From Gulosibacter massiliensis (GTDB lineage: Bacteria > Actinomycetota > Actinomycetes > Actinomycetales > Microbacteriaceae): a DNA stretch of 28,770 nt. The notes under the pieces are model-generated. The model searched no databases. It was not told the origin of the DNA and saw only the letters and a program-made list of their open reading frames with translations. The stretch lies in the NCBI GenBank assembly GCA_945901035.1, contig CAMDKN010000001.1:1-28770 (forward strand), written 5' to 3'. Shown here piece by piece: positions 1 through 7,355 of the stretch. A program made the position numbers and the translations under genes. The first letter of the stretch is position 1; every line of letters starts with the position of its first letter.

Positions 1-2329
1 GCGTGAGGAGCGTCAACTTCCCGTAGTCCGGTCCGGGATCGGAATTCGCGGAGAGATATCCGTAGAGGACGTTTCGCGAGTTCTCGCCCGTGGCTTGAGG
101 GATGAACGTCGAATACAACGAGAAGGAGGGCGCGGTTGCACCGGGCATCTGCATCGTCAGGTAGTAGGGCGGTTGAAGTGTGGGGCTTTCGGGGGCCGAG
201 ACCGGGTCGTTCGGGGTAACCCAGGTGTCTTCCGCCGAGTAGAACGTTCCCGGATCGGTCACGTGATACGAACCCAGCACCTGACGCTGGACCTTGAACA
301 GGTCGGACGGGTAGCGGATGTGCGCGAGCAGGTCCGCGCTCATTTCGGACGACGGCTGGAGCGTGTCGGGGAAGATGTTCGCCCACGTGGCCAACACGGG
401 ATCCGTCTCGTCCCAGCGATAGAGGGTCACCGAACCGTCGTAGGCGTCAACCGTTGCCTTGACCGAGTTGCGCATGTAGTTCGCGACACCGCTCGGAACC
501 GTCGACCCGAGTGTGTAGGTGTCCAGAATCGCGGTCGAGATGTCGACCGGAGTCGAATACGGGAAATTGGCGCTCGTTGTGTATCCGTCGATGATCCAGA
601 CGATGCGCCCGTCAACCACGGCGGGGTACGGGTCATTGTCCAGCGTCAAGTAGGGCGCGACCTTGTTGACACGAACCAGGGGGTTTCGGTCATACAGAAT
701 CTGCGCATCGTCGGAAATCGCGTCCGACAACAACAATTGCTCGGACTGGAAGTGCATCGCGTAGACGAGTCGGTTGAAGAGATTGTCGAGCTTCGGCCCT
801 CCGTCACCCTCGAAGGTGTACTTCGCGTTCCCCGCCTCGGATTCGGACGACGCCGACGGATAGTCGAGTTCCAGCGGTCCGTCAGGGCCCGTGGCGCCCA
901 CCACCGAATAGGGCGGCGACGATTCTCCGAAATAGATTCGCGGTTCGTAGGTTCCGAGCGCTCCGGTCACGGGAATCCCCGATTCGAGGAAGGTCGGCTG
1001 GCCATCGTCGTTGCGTTCGTTGCCGAATGCGGCCACGATTCCATAGCCGTGGGTGAACACCACGTGGTCGTTGTACCAGGTCGTCGCCGACTGACCGCTC
1101 AGGTCGAGTTCACGAAGCGCGAGGACGGTGTCCTGGGTCACGCCGTCGATTGTGTATCGATCGACGTCCAGGTGCTCCGGGAATTTGTAGTACTGACGGA
1201 ACTGTTCGAGTTGCGCAAAAGCGTCCGACACGAGCCCGGGGTCAATGATGCGGATTTTGGCCGTGGTTTCGGCGTCCTCGCGCAGCGCGCCGGGCTCCGC
1301 CGTCGTCGTCGCGTCGTAGAGAACTTCGGTGACCTCGTCCAAGCCGAACGCGGCGCGGGTGCCGTCAATGTTGCGCTGAATGTAGGGCGCTTCGAGCGTT
1401 CGGGCGCTGGGATCGACTTGGAAACGCTGCACAATCCACGGGTAGACGCCACCCACGACGATGGAGGCGATGATGAGCATCGCGCCACCGACAATGGGCA
1501 AACGCCAGCGTCCGATGATCGCGGTGATCAAGAAGAACACGGCGACGAGGACCGCGATACCCGCAAGGATCTGGTGGCCGGGGATCGTGGCGGAGGCCTC
1601 GGTGAAACCGGCTCCCGCGTCGAGGAAACCTTCGGAGGGAGAGATGAGCGTGACGTATTGGTTCAGCCAGAGGTTCGCGCCCTGCACCAGGACGTAGAGA
1701 CCGCCGAGAATCGCGACCTGAACGCGGAACGGTTTGGACACGATCACTTCACGGTTTGTCGAAATGCGGACGCCACCGTAGAGGAAACCGGCCACCGCAC
1801 CCGCGAGAATCGACACCAACAGCGCGCCTTCGATCTGCGAAAGAACAAACTGGTACATCGGTAGGTCGTAAACGTAGAAGGACACGTCGAGACCGAACTG
1901 GGGGTCGGTCTGGCCGAACGGGGTTTTGTTGAGCCACTGGGACACAATCGGCCAACTGCTCGATGCTCCGACGGCAGCGAGCACGCCGACGACGACGGGG
2001 CCGAGGTGCATGATGAGTTTCCGCGTGGGCTCGATGGCGGCGCGATAGCGTTCAGCGCCTTCCGAAAGACGGACCGTCAACGGCCGCGTGCGATACGCAA
2101 TGTTGAGGCTCAACCACAGGGGAACCGCAATCAGAAAGAACGCCGCAACGCCCACGGTCACGAGGGCGATCCACTGAGTAAACAGGACCGACGTGAATCC
2201 AGCCTGGTCAAACCAGAGGACGTCGACCCACACTCCGGCGAACGTCACAAAAGCGGCGATGAGCGCAAGTACCGCACCGATGGTGACAATCAGCGGTGAG
2301 CCTTGACGGAGCGACGAGGGAATGGACAC
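1..2329 (-). CDS. UPF0182 family multi-pass membrane protein, 3' end beyond window
   Basis: Large membrane protein of the actinobacterial UPF0182 (COG1615) family; function unknown. The reading frame is open from the GTG at 2329 to the window edge, giving 776 codons of a family usually about 900-1000 residues, so the C-terminus is missing. The N-terminal third has about seven hydrophobic helices (near residues 12-32, 50-70, 107-125, then four more up to about residue 290). It is followed by a long soluble, probably extracytoplasmic, domain rich in aromatic and acidic residues with the family-typical order of segments. The start is fixed by AAGGAG eight bases upstream. The YlbL-type protease gene lies 48 bp upstream on the same strand, an arrangement I recall from M. 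tuberculosis Rv3194c-Rv3193c, so co-expression is likely. Family assignment is confident; role is not known. Confidence 0.9.
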   Translation of the reverse strand, partial: MSIPSSLRQGSPLIVTIGAVLALIAAFVTFAGVWVDVLWFDQAGFTSVLFTQWIALVTVGVAAFFLIAVPLWLSLNIAYRTRPLTVRLSEGAERYRAAIEPTRKLIMHLGPVVVGVLAAVGASSSWPIVSQWLNKTPFGQTDPQFGLDVSFYVYDLPMYQFVLSQIEGALLVSILAGAVAGFLYGGVRISTNREVIVSKPFRVQVAILGGLYVLVQGANLWLNQYVTLISPSEGFLDAGAGFTEASATIPGHQILAGIAVLVAVFFLITAIIGRWRLPIVGGAMLIIASIVVGGVYPWIVQRFQVDPSARTLEAPYIQRNIDGTRAAFGLDEVTEVLYDATTTAEPGALREDAETTAKIRIIDPGLVSDAFAQLEQFRQYYKFPEHLDVDRYTIDGVTQDTVLALRELDLSGQSATTWYNDHVVFTHGYGIVAAFGNERNDDGQPTFLESGIPVTGALGTYEPRIYFGESSPPYSVVGATGPDGPLELDYPSASSESEAGNAKYTFEGDGGPKLDNLFNRLVYAMHFQSEQLLLSDAISDDAQILYDRNPLVRVNKVAPYLTLDNDPYPAVVDGRIVWIIDGYTTSANFPYSTPVDISTAILDTYTLGSTVPSGVANYMRNSVKATVDAYDGSVTLYRWDETDPVLATWANIFPDTLQPSSEMSADLLAHIRYPSDLFKVQRQVLGSYHVTDPGTFYSAEDTWVTPNDPVSAPESPTLQPPYYLTMQMPGATAPSFSLYSTFIPQATGENSRNVLYGYLSANSDPGPDYGKLTLLT

Positions 2330-2335
2330 GATTAA

Positions 2336-2344
2336 CTCTCCTTT
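2336..2344 (-). promoter_or_regulatory. Shine-Dalgarno site of the UPF0182 gene
   Basis: Minus-strand AAAGGAGAG, with the AAGGAG core eight bases before the GTG at 2329. A TAAACT hexamer at 2354-2359 could be a -10 element giving a short SD-containing leader; that part is inference. Confidence 0.7.
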
Positions 2345-2377
2345 GACGTTTTCAGTTTACCCGTGAGTTTTTGGAGT

Positions 2378-3490
2378 TCACCCAGAGGTGCACCGAGGCA
2401 AATCATCGACACCGACACCCGAGGAGATGGCCGCGAGCGCCGCCATGGAATCGTCCAAGGTTCGAACCGAGATGTCGCGCAACCCGTCCGGGACACGCCC
2501 CGCGAGTTCCGCACAATTGTCGGCGGGGACGAGAAGCCACTCGGCACCCGAGTCCCGCGCGCCGTACGCCTTTTGGAGGATCCCGCCGATCGGTCCTACT
2601 TGTCCATCCGGGGTGATTTCGCCGGTTCCGGCAACGTTTTCGCCACCGTTGAGAGACCCCGGCGTGATGGTGTCGATGATGGCGAGTGCGAACATCATGC
2701 CGGCGCTTGACCCGCCCACGTCGGCAAGTGAGATGTCGACGCTGAACGGGAACACGTATTCGCCCCCGCACAGAATCCCGATGATGGGCGTCACGTTGTC
2801 GGACGGAGCGGCAACGACACCAACCGTCAGCGACACGTCATTTCCGTCCCGTTCCACGACGAGCTCGATCGAGTTGCCCACGCCCGCTTCTCTAATCACG
2901 GCTCGCAATCTGGACACGCTGTCGATGTCCACTCCGTCCGCACTGCGGACGATGTCACCCGGCTCCACCAGACCCGCCGCGGGGAATCCCTCCGTCGCTT
3001 CGGCGACCACGATTTCGGATTCGAATGGAATCCCTTGGTTGGTCAGAGCCGCCGCAATCGCCTCCTGCTGGGAATTCTCCATTTGGATCCTGCCGGCGTT
3101 CTCCGAATCCGTCTGTGTTGTGCCAACGGGGTACAACAGTTCCATCGGCAAGACCGAATAATCGGGTCGGAGCCACGCGGAGGCGACCTCCAGCCAGGAC
3201 GGGTGCGAGGCAGGAGTGCCCGTGACGTACACGGTCAGCATCGACAATTCACCCTCGGTCGGGTAGGTCGGCGTGCCCGAGACCGCTATCAGCGGCGTCG
3301 ACTCGCCGTCCTCGTTCTCCGCCGAACCAAGGGTGTTGTACACGGGACCGGGAGTTTCGATCACATAGGGGGCGGGGACAAACGAGAGACCGAGCGTCCC
3401 CGCGGCCGCAACGCCCAGCAGCACTCCACCCCAGCCTCGGCGACTCATTCGCGCGGGGCGGGCGGCGGTTTCGGACAGGTTATCGCTCAC
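2378..3490 (-). CDS. YlbL-type PDZ/Lon-like secreted serine protease
   Basis: Membrane-anchored serine protease with a PDZ domain and a Lon-type proteolytic domain. Numbering from the GTG at 3490: a basic N-terminus and one membrane helix at about 18-40, then an extracytoplasmic domain with the VIETPGPVYNTLG segment typical of the family, a PDZ domain at about 150-225, and a Lon-like domain at about 230-350. The catalytic dyad is visible as Ser262 in GGSSAGMM and Lys307 in PIGGILQKAYGAR, matching the Ser-Lys dyad of Lon. The total of about 370 residues is normal. GTG at 3499 (three codons earlier) is an alternative start; I prefer 3490 because TAGTGT lies seven bases before it. The gene is divergent from the Zincin_2 gene and upstream of UPF0182. 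It probably processes or degrades envelope proteins. Confidence 0.9.
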   Translation of the reverse strand: MSDNLSETAARPARMSRRGWGGVLLGVAAAGTLGLSFVPAPYVIETPGPVYNTLGSAENEDGESTPLIAVSGTPTYPTEGELSMLTVYVTGTPASHPSWLEVASAWLRPDYSVLPMELLYPVGTTQTDSENAGRIQMENSQQEAIAAALTNQGIPFESEIVVAEATEGFPAAGLVEPGDIVRSADGVDIDSVSRLRAVIREAGVGNSIELVVERDGNDVSLTVGVVAAPSDNVTPIIGILCGGEYVFPFSVDISLADVGGSSAGMMFALAIIDTITPGSLNGGENVAGTGEITPDGQVGPIGGILQKAYGARDSGAEWLLVPADNCAELAGRVPDGLRDISVRTLDDSMAALAAISSGVGVDDLPRCTSG

Positions 3491-3497
3491 GTATTCC

Positions 3498-3503
3498 ACA
3501 CTA
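3498..3503 (-). promoter_or_regulatory. candidate -10 (TAGTGT) for the PDZ protease gene
   Basis: TAGTGT ends seven bases before the GTG at 3490, one base off the N6 spacing seen elsewhere in this window. No convincing -35 is visible. If used, the transcript would have no or a one-base leader. Confidence 0.35.
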
Positions 3504-3521
3504 TGTCACGATTCGAGAAGG

Positions 3522-3527
3522 TACGGT
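3522..3527 (+). promoter_or_regulatory. candidate leaderless promoter -10 (TACGGT) of the Zincin_2 gene
   Basis: TACGGT is followed by exactly six bases and then the ATG at 3534, so transcription starting at the usual distance would begin at the start codon. No Shine-Dalgarno sequence lies at the expected distance. A -35 is not recognisable. Confidence 0.55.
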
Positions 3528-3533
3528 TGTCTC

Positions 3534-4862
3534 ATGGTGGGAGACAATTCCGACGAGTTCCAGGAAATGTTGCGCAAATTTCTGGAGAACGGTGAGCACT
3601 TCGATATCACCGAACTCGCGAAGGCTGCGGGACTACCCGGTGACTCGGCGACAATCGAGAAAATGCTGGGACAACTTCACGACGCGCTCTCCACGGGGAA
3701 CGAAGGAATCACCGAGAAGATGGTCCGCGACTCGGCCACCGCGGTCGCTAACCACAATTCGATTCCCATCGACGCCGCGATTATCAGTGCCGCCGACAAC
3801 GCCCTCAAACTGGCAACGCTGTGGCTCGACGACACCACCGCGATTTCGCCGCTCACGGCGACCCCCGTGACCATGACGCGGGCCGAGTGGGCGAGGGCGA
3901 CCATCCCCGTGTGGATTCAAATCTCGGAGCCGGTCGCCAGGTCCATTTCGACTGCGGGCGAACGCGCGCTCGGGAGCGCCGTTCCACTGGATGACGAGTC
4001 GGTTGCCACTGGCGCATTCGCGGCACTTCGCCGTCTGGGCGGAACCCTGTTTTCGCTGCAACTCGGCCAAATTGTTGGACAACTCTCGGCCGAGGTGCTG
4101 TCCGGTGGAGACATCGGGATGCCATTGCTCGACGGTGAATTGGAACACGAATTGCGCGCGGTACTCGTCCCCCACAACATCGTGGAGTTCGCCGCCGGAC
4201 TCGATATCCCGCTGGACGACGTGATGCTGTACCTCGCGATCCGCGAAATCGCACACGCGCGGTTGTTCAAACATTCGCGGTGGCTGAAGTTGGGTCTCAT
4301 CGCGAGCCTGACTCACTACGCCGACGGCATCTCGATCAACGCCGAAAACATGCGCGAGGCAATCAACGACGTCGATCTCACGGACGCCGAAGCACTCCGG
4401 CGCCTGGTGAGCGACGGAAGCCTGATTCCACCGAAAACCGACGAACAGCTCGTCGCACTCGGGCGAATCGAGACGCTGCTCGCACTCGTCGAAGGGTGGG
4501 TGGATGTCGTGTCCGACAAAGCCGCACATCGTTTGCCGTCGCACGGCGCCATCGCCGAGATGGTCCGCCGGAATCGCGCGGTGGGGCGACCGGGCGAGCG
4601 TGCGCTCGCGGGGCTGATTGGACTCGATGCTCGGCCGCGGCGACTTCGGGATGCGGCCGCGATGTGGCGCGCAATTGATGCCGCGGTCGATTCCGAGACA
4701 CGCGACAGTCTGTGGAGCCATCCCGACCTGCTTCCGACGAGCGACGACATCGACGATCCGAGTGGTCTGATTGCACGGCTCACTGGCCCGCCGCGGACAC
4801 CGGATGCAGTGGATGACGCGATTCGCGAAATCCTGGACGACGGAGCTGTGGACGGCACCTGA
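3534..4862 (+). CDS. Zincin_2 (DUF2342) family zinc-dependent metalloprotease-like protein
   Basis: 442-residue soluble protein of the Zincin_2/DUF2342 family, often labelled a zinc-dependent metalloprotease or a 'coenzyme F420 biosynthesis-associated' protein; activity unproven. Family landmarks seen: a GQIVGQLSAEVLSG segment at 178-191 and the signature REIAHARLF at 237-245 with Glu238 and His241. There is no classical HExxH. No signal peptide or membrane helix is apparent. The ATG is chosen because TACGGT lies six bases upstream. It is followed after 32 bp by the TOMM/ThiF-like gene on the same strand, the order I recall for Rv3195-Rv3196, and diverges from the PDZ protease with a gap of a few tens of bases. 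Context suggests a protein-processing module, but substrate and role cannot be read from sequence. Confidence 0.85.
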   Translation: MVGDNSDEFQEMLRKFLENGEHFDITELAKAAGLPGDSATIEKMLGQLHDALSTGNEGITEKMVRDSATAVANHNSIPIDAAIISAADNALKLATLWLDDTTAISPLTATPVTMTRAEWARATIPVWIQISEPVARSISTAGERALGSAVPLDDESVATGAFAALRRLGGTLFSLQLGQIVGQLSAEVLSGGDIGMPLLDGELEHELRAVLVPHNIVEFAAGLDIPLDDVMLYLAIREIAHARLFKHSRWLKLGLIASLTHYADGISINAENMREAINDVDLTDAEALRRLVSDGSLIPPKTDEQLVALGRIETLLALVEGWVDVVSDKAAHRLPSHGAIAEMVRRNRAVGRPGERALAGLIGLDARPRRLRDAAAMWRAIDAAVDSETRDSLWSHPDLLPTSDDIDDPSGLIARLTGPPRTPDAVDDAIREILDDGAVDGT

Positions 4863-4882
4863 CGTCGAATCGCGGCGCGTGA

Positions 4883-4888
4883 GACGAT
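4883..4888 (+). promoter_or_regulatory. weak -10-like hexamer (GACGAT) before the TOMM-like gene
   Basis: GACGAT sits six bases before the ATG at 4895, matching the local spacing rule but with G in place of the first T. No Shine-Dalgarno sequence is visible, and the gene may simply be read through from the Zincin_2 gene. Confidence 0.2.
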
Positions 4889-4894
4889 GCCTCG

Positions 4895-5662
4895 ATGTTT
4901 GTGCGAATCGACCCGTCAATTCCCGTCGTGTGGCGGGACTCGGACACCGTCCAATTTGGACTCGATCCGATCGTGTCGACACTCGGGCCGCTCGGAATGG
5001 TCGACGCGCGGGGAATCGCCGAACTGGTTCGCGGTACGAGCCTCACGCGACTTGCGTCCGTGGTCGGCAGTGAAACCGCGGCGCGCTCGCTCATCGATTC
5101 GTGCGGGGACGTGTTCCACCGACCTGCCCGTGCGACCCTGCCGCGCCTCGCGGTCGTGGGAATTGCGCCGGGCAAAGACATCATCGCTCGAACCTGGGCA
5201 GGGGCGACCCAGTCAACCGTCATCGCCGAATCGAGCGTCGATCTGGCGGGCGCTGACGTGGATTTCGTGATTGTGGTGAGCCACTTCGTGGTGTCCCCGA
5301 TCGACATCCAGCCGTGGCTTGGGCGGGACATCAATCACTGCGCGATTGTCTTCGGCGAAGCGAGCGTTCGTGTCGGTCCGCTGGTTGTCCCGGGGGAATC
5401 CGCCTGCATCCGGTGTGTCGAACTGACCCACGTCGACAACGACGCGACCTGGTCGGCGGTCGCACCGCAGGTGTGGCGACGAACCGCCACCGCCGATTCG
5501 CCCGCGCTCGCCGTACACGCCGCCGCCGAATCCCTCGGGATGTTCCCCATGGGCGGTGGCTATTCCGTGCGAATTGACGGACTCACCTTCCGTCGGGCGG
5601 TGTCACCCCACTCGTTTCACCCGGAGTGCGGGTGTCAGTTACTGGCAGCGACTCCGGAATAA
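4895..5662 (+). CDS. TOMM cyclodehydratase/ThiF-like zinc-ribbon protein, stand-alone
   Basis: 255-residue protein resembling the E1/ThiF-like part of bacteriocin (TOMM) cyclodehydratases, a family often annotated as TOMM precursor leader peptide-binding protein. A zinc tetracysteine site is visible: Cys171 and Cys174 in CIRC, and Cys245 and Cys247 in HPECGC near the C-terminus. A hydrophobic Rossmann-like stretch (about 85-130) precedes it, but there is no glycine-rich ATP loop or adenylating arginine pair, so adenylation is unlikely. No YcaO partner, precursor peptide or dehydrogenase lies nearby. It is probably co-transcribed with the Zincin_2 gene. Its last 80 bp overlap the 3' end of the opposite-strand uvrD2-like gene; the conserved final cysteines show this end is real. 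Function unknown. Confidence 0.7.
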   Translation: MFVRIDPSIPVVWRDSDTVQFGLDPIVSTLGPLGMVDARGIAELVRGTSLTRLASVVGSETAARSLIDSCGDVFHRPARATLPRLAVVGIAPGKDIIARTWAGATQSTVIAESSVDLAGADVDFVIVVSHFVVSPIDIQPWLGRDINHCAIVFGEASVRVGPLVVPGESACIRCVELTHVDNDATWSAVAPQVWRRTATADSPALAVHAAAESLGMFPMGGGYSVRIDGLTFRRAVSPHSFHPECGCQLLAATPE

Positions 5663-7298
5663 ATCTGCTTCGCGTGCGCACCGGACCCGAACGGCGTGAC
5701 CGCTCGGCCCAACTCAGCGTCAGCGCGTAGCGCGCCCGCGTACACGCGACATAGGCGAGTCGTCGTTCTTCGAGCATCGGCGTATCCCCCACCGCATACG
5801 ACAACGGGAACATCCCCTCACTCATTCCCACGACAAACACGGTGTCCCACTCGAGCCCCTTGGCGTTGTGCACCGTGGACAGAGTGACCGCCGAAACGGA
5901 CGGTTCGTCTTCGTTGTCGGCACGGTGTTTGAGGTCCGCGGCGAGTTCGACCACGGTGGACGATGGCGGGAGCGCGGTGGCGATTTCGGCGAGCGCCGAC
6001 CTGACGTTCCAGGCATGACGATCGACCGGATTCGCCGGAGGTTTCGACAACCAGCCCAGGTTTTCGCGCAAAATCAGTTCCATCGTGTCCCGTGCGTTTG
6101 CTGCCGGGTCGGTTTGCAGGCGACCGCGAACCAGAACAAGCGCCCGAATCACCGTCGGTTCCTCAAAGAACCGCAGTCCCCGAACACGAAACGGGATTCC
6201 GGCGTTACCCAAAACCTGTTCGAAGACGATCGACTGGGAGTTGATTCGATAGAGCACGGCGATGTCCGCGGGATTCGTGCCCTGCGCGATCTCGTCACGA
6301 ATGGCGGTCGCCACCGCCGTCGCTTCGTCATCATCGGTTGCGGACAAGAGACCCCGTGGAGCGGGTCCCGACTCTCGGGCGGAAACCAGCTGCAGGGGCG
6401 ATTGCGGAACAAGCGAATTGGCGAAACGGACAATCTCGGGGGTCGATCGGTAGTTTCGGTCGAGTTCCACCGTCGTCGCTCCGGGAAACTCCGATTCGAA
6501 CGCGAGCAGGTGCTCGTCCGACGCTCCGGCGAAACCGAAAATCGTTTGATTGGGGTCGCCGACGACGCACACCTCAGAGTGCTTACCCCGCCACGCGTCC
6601 AGCAGGGCCCGTTGGACGGGGGAAACATCCTGGTATTCGTCGACCACAAAAAAGCGAAACTGTTCGTGAACTCGATCGGCGACCCACTTTTCCGAATTCA
6701 GCATCCCCAGCGTTGCGATGAGGGCGTCGTCAAAATCCAGATTGCGCTGTTCGTCTTTAATCTCTTCGTACAGGGTGATGAGATCCACCGCGCGGTCTGT
6801 GGTAATCCCGCTGGGCAGTGGCCGCGTCGACAGCGCGTCGACGTACTGGTCCATGGATAACAGCCGCACTTTGCGCCATTCGATCTCGGCAGCAATCCCG
6901 CGTAATTGTTCGTCCGATGCCCGAAAGTTGAGGCGCCCCGCGGCACGCTTGAGCGTGGGCGCCTTCGAACTGACGATTTTCGGCAAATCCCCGCCGATGA
7001 GGTCGGGCCAAAAATGGGCGAGTTGGCGCATCGCCGCCGAGTGGAAGGTTCGACACGCGACGCCGTCGACGCCGAGCGCTCCGAGTCGCGCTCGCATTTC
7101 CCCCGCTGCTTTGACCGTGAACGACAACGCGAGCACCTTTTCGGCCGTGTAGACCCCGGTTTCCACCCCGTGCGCGATGCGGTGGGTGATGGCGCGGGTT
7201 TTTCCCGACCCTGCCCCCGCGAGCACGCGAACCGGGCCGACCAACGCCAGCGCCACCGTGCGTTGGTTCTCGTCGAGAGAGTCGATGAGTTCGCTCAA
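5583..7298 (-). CDS. uvrD2: UvrD2-like SF1A DNA helicase lacking the HRDC region
   Basis: 571-residue superfamily 1A 3'-5' DNA helicase for DNA repair. Motifs in order: Q motif LDENQRTV (8-15), Walker A GAGSGKT (28-34), Walker B DEYQD (220-224), motif III VGDPNQTIFGFAGA, motif IV DRNYRST, motif V TVHNAKGLEWD and motif VI YVACTRAR. The protein ends about 40 residues after motif VI. Mycobacterial UvrD2 is about 700 residues, with a tetracysteine linker and an HRDC domain; both are absent here. The start is TTG, supported by AGAGGAG four bases upstream and by the position of the Q motif. The final codons overlap the TOMM-like gene on the other strand by 80 bp. Helicase assignment is certain; the UvrD2 label rests on domain similarity and remembered neighbourhood. 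Confidence 0.85.
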   Translation of the reverse strand: MSELIDSLDENQRTVALALVGPVRVLAGAGSGKTRAITHRIAHGVETGVYTAEKVLALSFTVKAAGEMRARLGALGVDGVACRTFHSAAMRQLAHFWPDLIGGDLPKIVSSKAPTLKRAAGRLNFRASDEQLRGIAAEIEWRKVRLLSMDQYVDALSTRPLPSGITTDRAVDLITLYEEIKDEQRNLDFDDALIATLGMLNSEKWVADRVHEQFRFFVVDEYQDVSPVQRALLDAWRGKHSEVCVVGDPNQTIFGFAGASDEHLLAFESEFPGATTVELDRNYRSTPEIVRFANSLVPQSPLQLVSARESGPAPRGLLSATDDDEATAVATAIRDEIAQGTNPADIAVLYRINSQSIVFEQVLGNAGIPFRVRGLRFFEEPTVIRALVLVRGRLQTDPAANARDTMELILRENLGWLSKPPANPVDRHAWNVRSALAEIATALPPSSTVVELAADLKHRADNEDEPSVSAVTLSTVHNAKGLEWDTVFVVGMSEGMFPLSYAVGDTPMLEERRLAYVACTRARYALTLSWAERSRRSGPVRTRSRFIPESLPVTDTRTPGETSGVTPPDGR

Positions 7299-7302
7299 CG
7301 TT

Positions 7303-7309
7303 CTCCTCT
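7303..7309 (-). promoter_or_regulatory. Shine-Dalgarno site fixing a TTG start of uvrD2
   Basis: Minus-strand AGAGGAG ends four bases before the TTG at 7298. It decides the unusual TTG start, which is also the only one that includes the conserved helicase Q motif. Confidence 0.65.
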
Positions 7310-7343
7310 CGCGTGGCGACCTCGGGCGGACGAAAATTCGCCT

Positions 7344-7350
7344 TAAAGTA
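7344..7350. promoter_or_regulatory. overlapping bidirectional -10 elements (TAAAGT plus, TACTTT minus)
   Basis: On the plus strand TAAAGT (7344-7349) lies exactly six bases before the ATG at 7356, a leaderless layout for the phosphotransferase-like gene. On the minus strand TACTTT (complement of 7345-7350) could serve uvrD2 with a leader of about 40 bases containing its SD site. The two hexamers overlap with a one-base offset, so RNA polymerase could serve only one direction at a time. Confidence 0.45.
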
Positions 7351-7355
7351 CCAAT

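Noticed and set aside
95..1864. 589-codon open frame on the plus strand opposite the UPF0182 gene
   Set aside because: It is antisense to a clearly homologous protein, its translation is Arg/His/Gly-rich and low in recognisable folds. It is kept open because TTA, CTA and TCA codons are rare in the real gene.
3633..4982. 449-codon minus-strand frame opposite the Zincin_2 gene
   Set aside because: Same cause; no domain pattern, and the plus-strand frame has family signatures and a promoter.
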